This document shows, one piece after another, positions 16,733 through 23,880 of a stretch of 28,805 nt of DNA. This stretch comes from CSBr16-58 sp051859825 (lineage in GTDB: Bacteria > Bacteroidota > Bacteroidia > Flavobacteriales > Schleiferiaceae): NCBI GenBank assembly GCA_051859825.1, contig JBHYFA010000031.1, positions 1 to 28,805 of the forward strand. The letters run 5' to 3'. Position 1 is the stretch's first letter. Every line of letters begins with the position of its first letter. A model generated the notes under the pieces. The model was not told the origin of the DNA. It did no database searches and was given only the letters and a program-made list of their open reading frames with translations. A program made the translations under genes and the position numbers.

Positions 16733-17377
16733 ATGGAATTTCTACCTGAACATATTTCTCAGTACGCCGAAACCTACACCCGCGATGAGGATGCGCTTTT
16801 GAAAAAAATCAACCGCGATACTCACGCGGAGGTTTTGTTGCCCCGCATGTTGAGTGGGCATCTGCAAGGACAAGTTTTACGTATGTTGAGTATGATGCAA
16901 TCGCCCAAGTATATTTTGGAGGTTGGAACTTACACGGGGTATGCAGCGCTTTGTTTGGCTGAGGGTTTGCAATCCGATGGCGAGCTCCACACGATCGACG
17001 TGAATGAGGAGTTGGAAGAGCGTATTCGTGGGTATTTTGCCCAATCAGCTCACGCGAAGAAAATGCACTTTCACCTTGGCAATGCCTTGGAAATCATTCC
17101 TACGATCGAAAAGCCGTGGGATTTGGTTTTTATAGATGCTGATAAAGAGAACTATCTGAAGTATTACGAACTCGTTTTACCCATGATGCCGTCGGGTGGG
17201 ATAATCATCGCTGATAATGTGTTGTGGTCGGGTAAGGTTACCGATGAGCGCGAAAAAAACAAGGATAAGGATACCCGCGCGCTCCACGAATACAATCGCT
17301 TTGTTCACAGCGACGACCGGGTTGACAACGTGCTTTTCCCCATTCGTGATGGATTGATGATTGCGCGGAAGAGGTAG
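16733..17377 (+). CDS. Class I SAM-dependent O-methyltransferase (family 3, CCoAOMT/COMT-like)
   Basis: A soluble 214-residue methyltransferase. It shows the SAM motif ILEVGTYTGYAALCLAEGL, the divalent-metal motif FIDADKENYLKYYE and GGIIIADNVLWSGKV, the three diagnostic segments of metal-dependent catechol/caffeoyl-CoA type O-methyltransferases. The physiological substrate in bacteria is usually unknown and nothing here specifies it. I chose the ATG at 16733 because MEFLPEHISQYAE matches the normal N-terminus. An ATG at 16652 would add 27 residues of unlike composition that overlap the divergent promoter. It is monocistronic, followed by the AT-rich toxin-antitoxin cassette. Confidence 0.92.
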   Translation: MEFLPEHISQYAETYTRDEDALLKKINRDTHAEVLLPRMLSGHLQGQVLRMLSMMQSPKYILEVGTYTGYAALCLAEGLQSDGELHTIDVNEELEERIRGYFAQSAHAKKMHFHLGNALEIIPTIEKPWDLVFIDADKENYLKYYELVLPMMPSGGIIIADNVLWSGKVTDEREKNKDKDTRALHEYNRFVHSDDRVDNVLFPIRDGLMIARKR

Positions 17378-17437
17378 GGTCACTTTGTAGATTGTTTCTT
17401 TATATTGGACTTGCGGGGTTTCAATGAATATGTTTTG

Positions 17438-17445
17438 TATCTTTG
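17438..17445 (+). promoter_or_regulatory. Candidate promoter of the toxin-antitoxin cassette
   Basis: TATCTTTG, a perfect TAnnTTTG, 49 bp before the antitoxin ATG. A TTG lies 24 nt upstream, slightly far for a -33. The leader is long enough to hold an autorepression site, but no clear palindrome was seen. Confidence 0.45.
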
Positions 17446-17494
17446 TAAACCTATTTTTAAATCTTTGAAATAAGAGTTTTAATTTTTCCGAATT

Positions 17495-17698
17495 ATGAAA
17501 GAAGTGACACTAAAAGTACCAGATAGTAAACTGGCCTTTTTTATTGAATTAGTCAACCAATTAGGTTTTGAAATATTACAGGAACAAGAAATTCCTGAAA
17601 GTCACAAAATCATTGTTCGTGAAAGGTTGAAAACGGCTAAACAAGAAGATGTAATATCTTGGAAAGAGGCTCGAAAAAAACTTTCATTTAAAGATTAA
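17495..17698 (+). CDS. Putative antitoxin of a RelE/ParE-type module
   Basis: A 67-residue, lysine- and glutamate-rich protein: a short strand-like start (KEVTLKVPDSKLAFFIELV), a helical middle, and a hydrophilic C-terminus ending WKEARKKLSFKD. Small antitoxins of this kind in Bacteroidota begin with a beta strand and helix and end in a flexible toxin-binding tail. I identify it mainly from its partner: the toxin gene starts 4 bp downstream, the classic antitoxin-first order. The gene is clearly more AT-rich than the surrounding housekeeping genes, suggesting acquisition. The tail motif WKEARKKL resembles the ends of other antitoxins of RelE/ParE toxins. With a broken toxin it may persist as an orphan antitoxin. 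Confidence 0.6.
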   Translation: MKEVTLKVPDSKLAFFIELVNQLGFEILQEQEIPESHKIIVRERLKTAKQEDVISWKEARKKLSFKD

Positions 17699-17702
17699 AT
17701 TT

Positions 17703-18082
17703 GTGCCTGATTTTCAAGTAAATATTGATAAAAGGGCATTGAAAGATATTCAAAATGCTATTGACTATTACGATAATCAAAAAGTAGGTCTTGGCAGAAA
17801 GTTTGAAAACACATTAAACACTTATTTTGAGTCTCTTGAAAGATTTCCATTTTTTTCTGTTCGTTATGAAAATGTCCATGTAGTAGCCTTCACAAGCTCC
17901 AATAAAAATTGACAAGGACATTCCATATGACCTTAAAAAAACAAATATTTTACATATGAAAAGTGCGATGCCTACCTTTGAAGAAATTCCCTTTTATGAT
18001 TCATTTTACAATCGATGAAAATAAATATGTTGTTGATATTGTTGCTGTTCTTCATACATCAATAGATCCGAAGGAATGGTAA
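17703..18082 (+). pseudogene. RelE/ParE-family toxin disrupted by an insertion of about 90 bp
   Basis: From the GTG at 17703 the frame encodes VNIDKRALKDIQNAIDYYD, then GLGRKFENTLNTYF and PFFSVRYENV, a normal RelE/ParE N-terminal half. After about 57 residues it runs into stop codons. The missing half lies downstream, from 17963 to the TAA at 18080-18082. It reads VRCLPLKKFPFMIHF, then TIDENKYVVDIVAVLHTS and IDPKEW, the usual C-terminus with its HTS-P-W ending. Removing 89 bp would restore a protein of 96 residues, the usual family length. RelE-like toxins cleave mRNA at ribosomes and ParE-like ones inhibit gyrase; the subtype is not decided here. As it stands the product would be a 69-residue fragment lacking the C-terminal active-site strand, so the toxin should be inactive. 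Confidence 0.8.
17865..17962 (+). repeat. Short insertion flanked by 8-bp direct repeats inside the toxin gene
   Basis: The 8-mer TATGAAAA occurs at 17865-17872 and again at 17955-17962. Between them lie 82 bp that begin TGT and end ACA and that do not belong to the toxin. The left part contains AATGTCC (17871-17877) and its inverse GGACATT about 40 bp on. The pattern resembles a tiny non-autonomous element with a target duplication. Simple removal of 90 bp leaves a one-base frame offset, so the event was not a clean insertion or was followed by a 1-nt loss. Confidence 0.5.
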
Positions 18083-18127
18083 AGAATCATCGTTATTTTT
18101 TCGATTTGTGTTTGCTAGCACTCTCGC

Positions 18128-19300
18128 TCACAACCTGTAAACAATCCCAATCTCCGTATATCTCGCTTTCGCAAAATGCGTGAGCATACTCAGTTGAGCC
18201 GTTAGGTGATTGTTTATCTTGTAGCGGTAACCCAAGCGGTGGAAAAAAACGCTTTGGTTAAAACGAATGCGGTGTTCAAAAATGCCCCCTTCAGCGTAAT
18301 CGGCAATGGTAGTAAATTCTCGGAAATTCCCGGAGGTGTACACGCCCTTATGCAAGAAAATGGAAAACCTATCCAGCACCCATTCGTTGCTGATGTATAT
18401 GCCCGTAGAAACTCCTTCTGTCCAGTTGGCTTCACGAATTTCCTGATTGCCCCATTTGCGCGCCCAGCGGTGGTAAATTTTTTCATAGGCTTCGTAAAAC
18501 ACTTGTCCGCCAATTCCCAAGCGGTAATTTCTGCTCAACTGAAAGTTCTTCTCCACAAATACATTGGCAATGAAATCGTGCGGATCTTGATAACTGTGTT
18601 GGTGCTGACTGATCAAGCCTCCAACCAATAGCTGATGATCTCTTTTTTCATTCATTTTCAGTTTCTCCGGGTCGGAAGGAAAGTTTCGCGTAGGAAAGGC
18701 CGTGCTGTAACCAATGAAATACCCGAAGAAGTTCATTCCGCTGTTGGGTTTTCGATTGGCAGCGTTCGAAAAATGAAAGAGTTGAACGCCCAAACTCCAG
18801 GCGCCATTCCAATGAAAACGATATCCCGCCCGCGCATCCACATACACGTTTAGTCGCGAACTCATCGCGTTCTGCAAAGGATTTTCCACCGGATCAAACG
18901 TACGTGTAACCCATCCCAAGCCCATTCCTAGATCGTAGAAAAAGGAATGTCTATTACTGCGAAAGAAATCGTTGGACAAGTTCGTGTAAAGCGCATGGCC
19001 GCGCCCCATGAGTTCATCATCGGGAAAATGAAAGTACGCGTATCTCAGCCCTACTCTCGGTAAATTGTTGGTGTACGACCAAGCCTTTTCTCCCGTTGAA
19101 TGATAGGTTAAGCCAATGTCGAAGTTGTAAAAGAAGTCGTTGGGTAAAAACATTTCGGGACGGTGTGCTCTAAATGCGGCTTGATTTAGGCGAAAATCGT
19201 AACTCAATCGTTCCGAAAACCGATCTTCCTGCGCTTGATTTTCAAGTGCGCAAGACAGAATCAAAACCAACCAAAAAAGTTGTCTGTAAGCTCCTTTCAT
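18128..19300 (-). CDS. PagL-like acyloxyacyl hydrolase (lipid A deacylase family)
   Basis: A 390-residue exported protein with many amphipathic strands, consistent with an outer-membrane beta-barrel. The N-terminus is a signal peptide of about 23 residues; LILSC (ending at Cys17) loosely resembles a lipobox, but cleavage after the AQ region is equally possible. The segment LFHFSNAANRKPNSGMNF carries the PagL catalytic pair: His176 and Ser178 in the HxSNA context, with the downstream asparagine. PagL removes the 3-O acyl chain from lipid A. Here the protein is more than twice the length of Pseudomonas PagL (about 170 residues), with a second half of further barrel-like strands, as in longer Bacteroidota members. 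It is convergent with the broken toxin and divergent from purL. Confidence 0.8.
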   Translation of the reverse strand: MKGAYRQLFWLVLILSCALENQAQEDRFSERLSYDFRLNQAAFRAHRPEMFLPNDFFYNFDIGLTYHSTGEKAWSYTNNLPRVGLRYAYFHFPDDELMGRGHALYTNLSNDFFRSNRHSFFYDLGMGLGWVTRTFDPVENPLQNAMSSRLNVYVDARAGYRFHWNGAWSLGVQLFHFSNAANRKPNSGMNFFGYFIGYSTAFPTRNFPSDPEKLKMNEKRDHQLLVGGLISQHQHSYQDPHDFIANVFVEKNFQLSRNYRLGIGGQVFYEAYEKIYHRWARKWGNQEIREANWTEGVSTGIYISNEWVLDRFSIFLHKGVYTSGNFREFTTIADYAEGGIFEHRIRFNQSVFFHRLGYRYKINNHLTAQLSMLTHFAKARYTEIGIVYRL

Positions 19301-19305
19301 CTTTG

Positions 19306-19313
19306 TATCTTTG
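19306..19313 (+). promoter_or_regulatory. Candidate purL promoter
   Basis: TATCTTTG (perfect TAnnTTTG) on the plus strand, 74 bp before the purL ATG and only 5 bp from the start of the divergent PagL-like gene. A TTG lies 23 nt upstream. The unusually long leader could hold a regulatory element, but I recognise no riboswitch in it. Confidence 0.45.
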
Positions 19314-19387
19314 CCACAAATTCAGGCAAACAAAAATACATTGGTTTCGCCTTATTTTACGATAATCAAATTCAATAGTACCGATAC

Positions 19388-21622
19388 ATGAACGCAACGT
19401 ACCCAGCCATAGATTTATCTGCTGCCAAGGAGTTAGGTCTCAACGAAGAAGAGTTTTTGAAGATACACGAAATTCTTGGTCGCGAGCCTAATTTTACCGA
19501 ACTATGCATGTATTCCGCCATGTGGAGTGAGCACTGTTCGTATAAAAACTCCATTATTTGGTTGAAAACCCTACCGAAAGACGGTCCGCACATGCTCGTA
19601 AAAGCGGGAGAGGAGAATGCCGGTTTGGTAGATATTGGAGAGGGTTTGGCCTGCGCGTTTAAAATCGAATCGCACAACCACCCATCCGCTCTGGAGCCTT
19701 ACCAAGGTGCAGCAACGGGTGTGGGCGGAATCAACCGCGACATTTTTACCATGGGTGCCCGTCCTATCGCGCAGTTGAATTCCCTGCGCTTCGGTAATCC
19801 CAACCTCGATCGCACCAAATGGCTCGTGAAAGGGGTGGTGAAAGGTATCGGCGACTACGGTAACGCCTTCGGTATTCCCACCGTAGGGGGTGAGGTTTAC
19901 TTCGATGAGTGTTACAACCAAAATCCATTGGTGAATGCCTTCTCTGCCGGTATCATGGAGGTAGGGAAAATGATCAGTGCCACGGCCAAGGGCGAAGGAA
20001 ATCCTGTCTATATCGTTGGTTCGGCCACAGGTAAGGACGGGATTCACGGAGCTTCATTTGCCTCAAAAGATTTGAGTGAGGATTCGGCCAACGATATTCC
20101 GGCGGTTCAAGTAGGTGACCCATTCCAGGAAAAATTGTTGCTCGAAGCTACCCTCGAACTCGCTGGTACTGGTTTTATCGTGGGTATGCAAGACATGGGT
20201 GCTGCGGGTATTATTTGCTCTACTGCGGAAATGAGTGCCTCCGGCAAATGTGGAATGCGTATCAATCTCGATTTGGTGCCACTGCGCCAAGACCAAATGG
20301 AGCCTTGGGAAATTCTTCTTTCCGAAAGCCAGGAGCGTATGCTTGTGGTGGTACAAAAAGGCAAGGAAGAAGAAATGAAAGCCATCTTTGATAAGTGGGA
20401 TCTCAACTGCGCCCACATCGGTGAGGTAACCAATGGCGACCAACTGGAATTTTTCTGGAAGGGAGAAAAAATCGCTCAAGCCCCGGCAGAATCGCTCGTG
20501 TTGGGTGGTGGCGCTCCGGTTTACTACCGCGAATATCGCAAAGCAGCTTACTACGACGAACTTCAAGAGTTTGACATCGACCAAGTAGAGCAGCCGAAAG
20601 ATTTGCAAAAGGTTGCCGAGTTTATGGTAGGCTTGCCCAACCTCGCTTCGCGCAAAATGATTTTTGAGCAGTACGATTCCATGGTGGGAACGGTAAATAT
20701 GAGTACCAATGCGCCAACCGATGCACCCATCGTAAACATCAAGGATACCAACCGCGCTTTGGCTATGACGGTTGACTGTAACTCGCGTTACGTGTATGCC
20801 GATCCGGAAATAGGAACCATGATTGCGGTGAGTGAAGCTGCCCGAAATATCGTTTGCTCCGGCGGTGTGCCTTCAGCGGTAACCAATTGCTTGAACTTTG
20901 GTAATCCCTACAACAAAGAGGTGTACTGGCAGTTTGTTTCGGCCATCAAGGGAATGACTAAGGCTTGTGAACTCTTCAAAACCCCGGTAACGGGTGGTAA
21001 CGTGAGTTTCTACAACCAAACCGTCCTCAAGGACAAAACCGAACCGGTATTCCCTACACCTACTATTGGAATGATTGGTATTGTGGAAGATAAGCGTTTT
21101 ATCACCACCATACCGTTTAAGAAAAAAGGTGATTTAATCTTCCTAATTGGTCAAGTGCGTGAGGATATCAACTCCTCCCAATACTTGGTGCACTACCACA
21201 AGGTTGAGAAATCTCCGGTACCAACATTTAGCTTGGAGGCAGAATACGCCCTTCAAGAACAGTTGAAAATGACCATCCGTGCAGGCTTAGTTAATTCTGC
21301 ACACGACGTATCAGAAGGCGGTTTGTTTACCGCCCTTATCGAAAAAGCCATCCCTTCGGGAATGGGCTTCGACATCACCACGCCAGCGGAAATCCGCACC
21401 GATGCCTTCCTTTTTGGTGAAGGACAAAGTAGAGTGGTGGTAACAGTTGATCCCGATAAGGAAGCCGATTTTATCGATAATATGATGCTCAATGGCGTTG
21501 CTTTCGACTTGTTGGGTCACGTAACCAAAGGCGCAATTCGTGTAGATGATGAAGATTGGAACAATGTTGATCACTACCGAGTTATTCACTCAGAGTCTTT
21601 GGGTAAATTAATTGACGGATAG
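19388..21622 (+). CDS. purL: Phosphoribosylformylglycinamidine synthase subunit PurL (short form)
   Basis: Catalyses the ATP- and glutamine-dependent conversion of FGAR to FGAM in purine synthesis. At 744 residues this is the short PurL that works with separate PurS and PurQ subunits, unlike the fused enzyme of about 1,200-1,300 residues; neither partner is in the window. Diagnostic segments are MWSEHCSYK (45-53) with the active-site histidine, ESHNHPSALEPYQGAATG (94-111), GGINRDIFTMGARP, MQDMGAAGI, and in the second half TGGNVSFYNQ and HDVSEGGLFTALIE. No frame breaks. A possible 27-residue ORF starts four bases after the stop, followed by rnpB on the same strand. Confidence 0.97.
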   Translation: MNATYPAIDLSAAKELGLNEEEFLKIHEILGREPNFTELCMYSAMWSEHCSYKNSIIWLKTLPKDGPHMLVKAGEENAGLVDIGEGLACAFKIESHNHPSALEPYQGAATGVGGINRDIFTMGARPIAQLNSLRFGNPNLDRTKWLVKGVVKGIGDYGNAFGIPTVGGEVYFDECYNQNPLVNAFSAGIMEVGKMISATAKGEGNPVYIVGSATGKDGIHGASFASKDLSEDSANDIPAVQVGDPFQEKLLLEATLELAGTGFIVGMQDMGAAGIICSTAEMSASGKCGMRINLDLVPLRQDQMEPWEILLSESQERMLVVVQKGKEEEMKAIFDKWDLNCAHIGEVTNGDQLEFFWKGEKIAQAPAESLVLGGGAPVYYREYRKAAYYDELQEFDIDQVEQPKDLQKVAEFMVGLPNLASRKMIFEQYDSMVGTVNMSTNAPTDAPIVNIKDTNRALAMTVDCNSRYVYADPEIGTMIAVSEAARNIVCSGGVPSAVTNCLNFGNPYNKEVYWQFVSAIKGMTKACELFKTPVTGGNVSFYNQTVLKDKTEPVFPTPTIGMIGIVEDKRFITTIPFKKKGDLIFLIGQVREDINSSQYLVHYHKVEKSPVPTFSLEAEYALQEQLKMTIRAGLVNSAHDVSEGGLFTALIEKAIPSGMGFDITTPAEIRTDAFLFGEGQSRVVVTVDPDKEADFIDNMMLNGVAFDLLGHVTKGAIRVDDEDWNNVDHYRVIHSESLGKLIDG

Positions 21623-21626
21623 AATT

Positions 21627-21710
21627 ATGGTACAGATTGTTGCTATTGTTTGTCTTACCATTATTGTGCTTGCTTTACTGCGACGCAATAAGGGTAATAA
21701 TGACTTCTAA
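21627..21710 (+). CDS. Possible 27-residue single-pass membrane peptide
   Basis: ATG at 21627 lies four bases after the purL stop. The peptide opens with 18 mostly hydrophobic residues (VQIVAIVCLTIIVLALL), then RRNKGNNDF and a stop at 21708-21710. A single hydrophobic helix followed by positive residues would insert with the C-terminus in the cytoplasm. It ends 24 bp before the RNase P RNA. I know of no family. Support is only composition and the tight spacing to purL, so it could be chance. Confidence 0.35.
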   Translation: MVQIVAIVCLTIIVLALLRRNKGNNDF

Positions 21711-21734
21711 GTCAAAATCGTACTTCTTTGAAAT

Positions 21735-22079
21735 ATCGACCGGCCGACTTGTCGCCTCAGCAATGGGGAGGAAAGTCCGGACAGCGCAGAGCAATACACC
21801 TTGTGAAAGCGAGGGCGTCCACCGCTATATCAGTGGATGACAGATAGTGCCGCAGAAAATATACCGCCTCTTTCGGGAGGTAAGGGTGAAAAGGTGGGGT
21901 AAGAGCCCACCGCGCAAATGGTAACATTTGTGGCAGGGTAAACCTTGTATGCTGCAAGGCCAAATAGGTAGAAGTAGAGGCTGCTCGTTTCTATGTTTGC
22001 TTGCAAACAACTTCTACGGGTAGGCTGCGTTAGATAAATGGCAGGGTTGGAACAGAATCTGGCTTACGAGCCGGTCGAT
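21735..22079 (+). ncRNA. rnpB: RNase P RNA (class A)
   Basis: The catalytic RNA that trims 5' leaders from pre-tRNAs. The ends ATCGACCGGC (21735-21744) and GCCGGTCGAT (22070-22079) pair perfectly as helix P1. Conserved core blocks are present: GAGGAAAGTCCGGAC near 21769, GGTAAGGGTGAAAAGGTG near 21880, AGAGCCCACCGC, TGGTAACATTTGTGGCAGGGTAAACC, and the 3' ACAGAATCTGGCTTACGAGCC. At about 345 nt the length is normal for Bacteroidota type A. There is no clear TAnnTTTG immediately upstream, but TACTTCTTTG at 21721-21730 is a near match. Confidence 0.95.
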
Positions 22080-22083
22080 TTTA

Positions 22084-22217
22084 AGTGTCTGTCTAGAAAG
22101 TCCGATAGCTTCGTTACGCTCAGTTAAAAATTCAGTCATCCCGACAAAGTGTTGTCGGGACTCAAAATTTTCAACTTTCGCAAGCCTCGCTCTCGAACTT
22201 TCTAGATCAGCCACTTT
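22084..22217 (+). repeat. Near-palindromic repeat, copy 1
   Basis: Starts four bases after rnpB. The left arm from CTAGAAAGTCCGA (22093) to TCCCGACAA, and the right arm from TTGTCGGGA to TCGAACTTTCTAG (22205), are imperfect reverse complements over about 55 nt each, around an AGTG loop. The central 9-bp stem TCCCGACAA/TTGTCGGGA is perfect. The transcript could fold into one long hairpin. No coding capacity. Resembles a MITE-type or structured intergenic element. Confidence 0.8.
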
Positions 22218-22240
22218 GACTTTTTGGACAGACTCCACTT

Positions 22241-22372
22241 AGTGTCTGTCTAGAAAGTCCGATAGCTTCGTTACGCTCAGTTAAAAATTCAGTCATCCCG
22301 ACAAAGTGTGTCGAGACTCAAATTTTTAACCTTTGCAAGCCTCGCTCTCGAACTTTCTAGCCTAGCCACTTG
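22241..22372 (+). repeat. Near-palindromic repeat, copy 2
   Basis: A second copy of the element 157 bp downstream in the same orientation, nearly identical over 120 nt (same GTCTGTCTAGAAAGTCCGATAG start and GAACTTTCTAG end, 22351-22360). Its centre has changed: TCCCGACAAAGTGTGTCGAGA has lost the perfect loop-closing stem of copy 1, so it may be the older or decaying copy. The 23-bp linker between copies includes TTGGACAGACTCCACTT, an imperfect reverse complement of the element's own start. Confidence 0.8.
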
Positions 22373-22403
22373 CATTATGGTAAGATAGATTTTTTCCATA
22401 ATG
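22373..22403. repeat. Short inverted repeat upstream of the small membrane protein
   Basis: CATTATGG (22373-22380) and its exact inverse CCATAATG (22396-22403) enclose 15 nt, 50 bp before the next ATG. It may be an operator-like site or a weak hairpin; there is no clear T run after it. Confidence 0.45.
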
Positions 22404-22452
22404 TCTTATTGTTTAGATGTATTTATACGTCTTTGCAAAATTTGAATTTAAC

Positions 22453-22644
22453 ATGACAAAACATACATCCCAGCGCGGTATGGCTTATTACCGCAGTGTA
22501 TTGAAAGAAGAGGGTTGGAAAGGACTACTGAAAAAATTGGGTCCCAAAGCCGCCATCCTTTTGTTTTTGTTTTTCTTGGGAAAAGGCCTCGTATGGCTAT
22601 TTATTTTTTATGGCGGCTATGAGCTCATTAAAAGTGCTTTTTAA
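22453..22644 (+). CDS. Small membrane protein (63 residues), hypothetical
   Basis: A basic N-terminal part (TKHTSQRGMAYYRSVLKEEG, then WKGLLKKLGPK) is followed by a hydrophobic stretch, AAILLFLFFLGKGLVWLFIF, and a short tail ending ELIKSAF. One or two membrane passes are expected, with the basic end inside. An in-frame TTG-type extension upstream exists, but the ATG at 22453 is the first ATG. The alpha/beta hydrolase starts 12 bp after its stop, so the two are probably an operon. I do not recognise a family. Similar short basic-plus-helix proteins are common next to enzymes in Bacteroidota, with no known role. Confidence 0.65.
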   Translation: MTKHTSQRGMAYYRSVLKEEGWKGLLKKLGPKAAILLFLFFLGKGLVWLFIFYGGYELIKSAF

Positions 22645-22656
22645 CTTATTTTACTT

Positions 22657-23859
22657 ATGTCAAAAAACGAAAAACCAATAGATTTATCACCCCCGTTTTA
22701 TGTTGTTGCTGCCCTGCGATTTCTCGAAGCAGTGTATCCTCCAATGGCTCTCAAGTTGGCCAAGTATTTCTTTTTTACCCCCATTCCTTTTCAACGTCCG
22801 GCACGGGAAAATAAAGCTTACGAACAAGCAACCCGCAAGGAACTGATGATTGGTAAAAAGAAAATTACCGTTTACATCTGGGGTAAGAATACCGGTAAAA
22901 AGATTCTCCTCGTTCACGGATGGTCGGGAAGAGCAACGCAGTTTTTTAAACTGAAAAACTTCCTCCTCGCCCGCGGCTTTCAAGTCTATTCTTTTGATGG
23001 TCCCGCCCACGGAGAGAATAAGGATTTCAAACAAACCCACATGCTGGAGTTTGTGGAAGCCATCGAACGAGTAAATATGACGCATGGTCCATTCTATGGC
23101 GCTATTGGTCATTCTTTGGGTGGATTGGCCATCCTTAACGCCTACAACAAAGGTTTCCAGGTAGAAAAAATAGCTACCATTGCCGCACCTTGCTCTATTG
23201 AAAATGTTGTGGCCGACTTCTGCCGTAGAATCAAAGCTGGTGAAAAAACCAAAAAGGCTTTGATTCAAAATTTGGTGGATACCTACAAGGTGCCCATTGA
23301 AACCTATGGCGGACATACCCAAGCAAAATCTATTTCCGCACGTGGACTCATCGTACACGATATGCACGACCATGATGTTTCTGTGGAAGAAGCCCGAATG
23401 TTGGATGATGCGTGGAAGGGTGCAAGATTGTTGATTACGAAAAATAACGGACATCGTAGAATTCTTCTATCTAAATACGCCGTGGCTGCCGTTGCCGACT
23501 TTTTCGGAAAACGTCCGGCGCAGCGTTCGGGAAATTCCGCTCGGCCAAAACCTGATTCGAAGTTAGAATCAAAGCCGAACCAGAATGGCAAGGCACCCCA
23601 AGCCGAAGTGAACCAAAATACCGAGGAGGTTGTTAAAAGAAAACCCCGTCCGAAACGTCGGCCAGCAAAAAAGCCCGCACAAACCGAAGTGGCTTCTGTA
23701 AACAAAGACAAAGTGGAATCTTCGGAGCAGCCGAAAAACGAGCAGCCTCGCGCTCCCAGAAAGCCGCAAAGAAGACGCCCGCCACGTAATAATCACAAGT
23801 CGGAAAACGCCACTGCGAAGCCGAGCAATGATGCTGCAAAGACCGATAAAGGCGAATGA
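22657..23859 (+). CDS. Alpha/beta hydrolase with a long basic C-terminal tail
   Basis: Residues 80-285 are a canonical alpha/beta hydrolase: the strand and oxyanion LLVHGWSGR (84-92), FDGPAHGENK, the nucleophile elbow GHSLGG (Ser153), a likely catalytic acid in HDMHDHDVSVEEA (Asp240 or neighbours) and the histidine in NNGHRRIL (His266). This looks catalytically complete, and the FDGPAHG motif suits a general esterase or peptidase-like fold. From about residue 285 to 400 the protein changes to a low-complexity tail rich in Lys, Arg, Pro, Asn and Gln (for example KPRPKRRPAKK and PRAPRKPQRRRPPRN), without a fold I recognise. Such tails often bind nucleic acid or acidic polymers, but that is inference. 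There is no signal peptide; the N-terminal hydrophobic stretch near residues 14-42 may associate with membranes. Confidence 0.85.
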   Translation: MSKNEKPIDLSPPFYVVAALRFLEAVYPPMALKLAKYFFFTPIPFQRPARENKAYEQATRKELMIGKKKITVYIWGKNTGKKILLVHGWSGRATQFFKLKNFLLARGFQVYSFDGPAHGENKDFKQTHMLEFVEAIERVNMTHGPFYGAIGHSLGGLAILNAYNKGFQVEKIATIAAPCSIENVVADFCRRIKAGEKTKKALIQNLVDTYKVPIETYGGHTQAKSISARGLIVHDMHDHDVSVEEARMLDDAWKGARLLITKNNGHRRILLSKYAVAAVADFFGKRPAQRSGNSARPKPDSKLESKPNQNGKAPQAEVNQNTEEVVKRKPRPKRRPAKKPAQTEVASVNKDKVESSEQPKNEQPRAPRKPQRRRPPRNNHKSENATAKPSNDAAKTDKGE

Positions 23860-23880
23860 TGAATTGAAAAATAACCGCAG

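Noticed and set aside
17703..17912. 69-residue toxin as an intact small protein
   Set aside because: The last residues before the stop do not match the family and the true C-terminal half is found intact downstream.
17873..17954. Insertion sequence with transposase
   Set aside because: The segment is only 82 bp with no coding capacity; it can only be a remnant or non-autonomous element.
21637..21840. 67-residue reading frame overlapping the start of rnpB
   Set aside because: It runs through the conserved 5' core of RNase P RNA; the base pattern is explained by the RNA.
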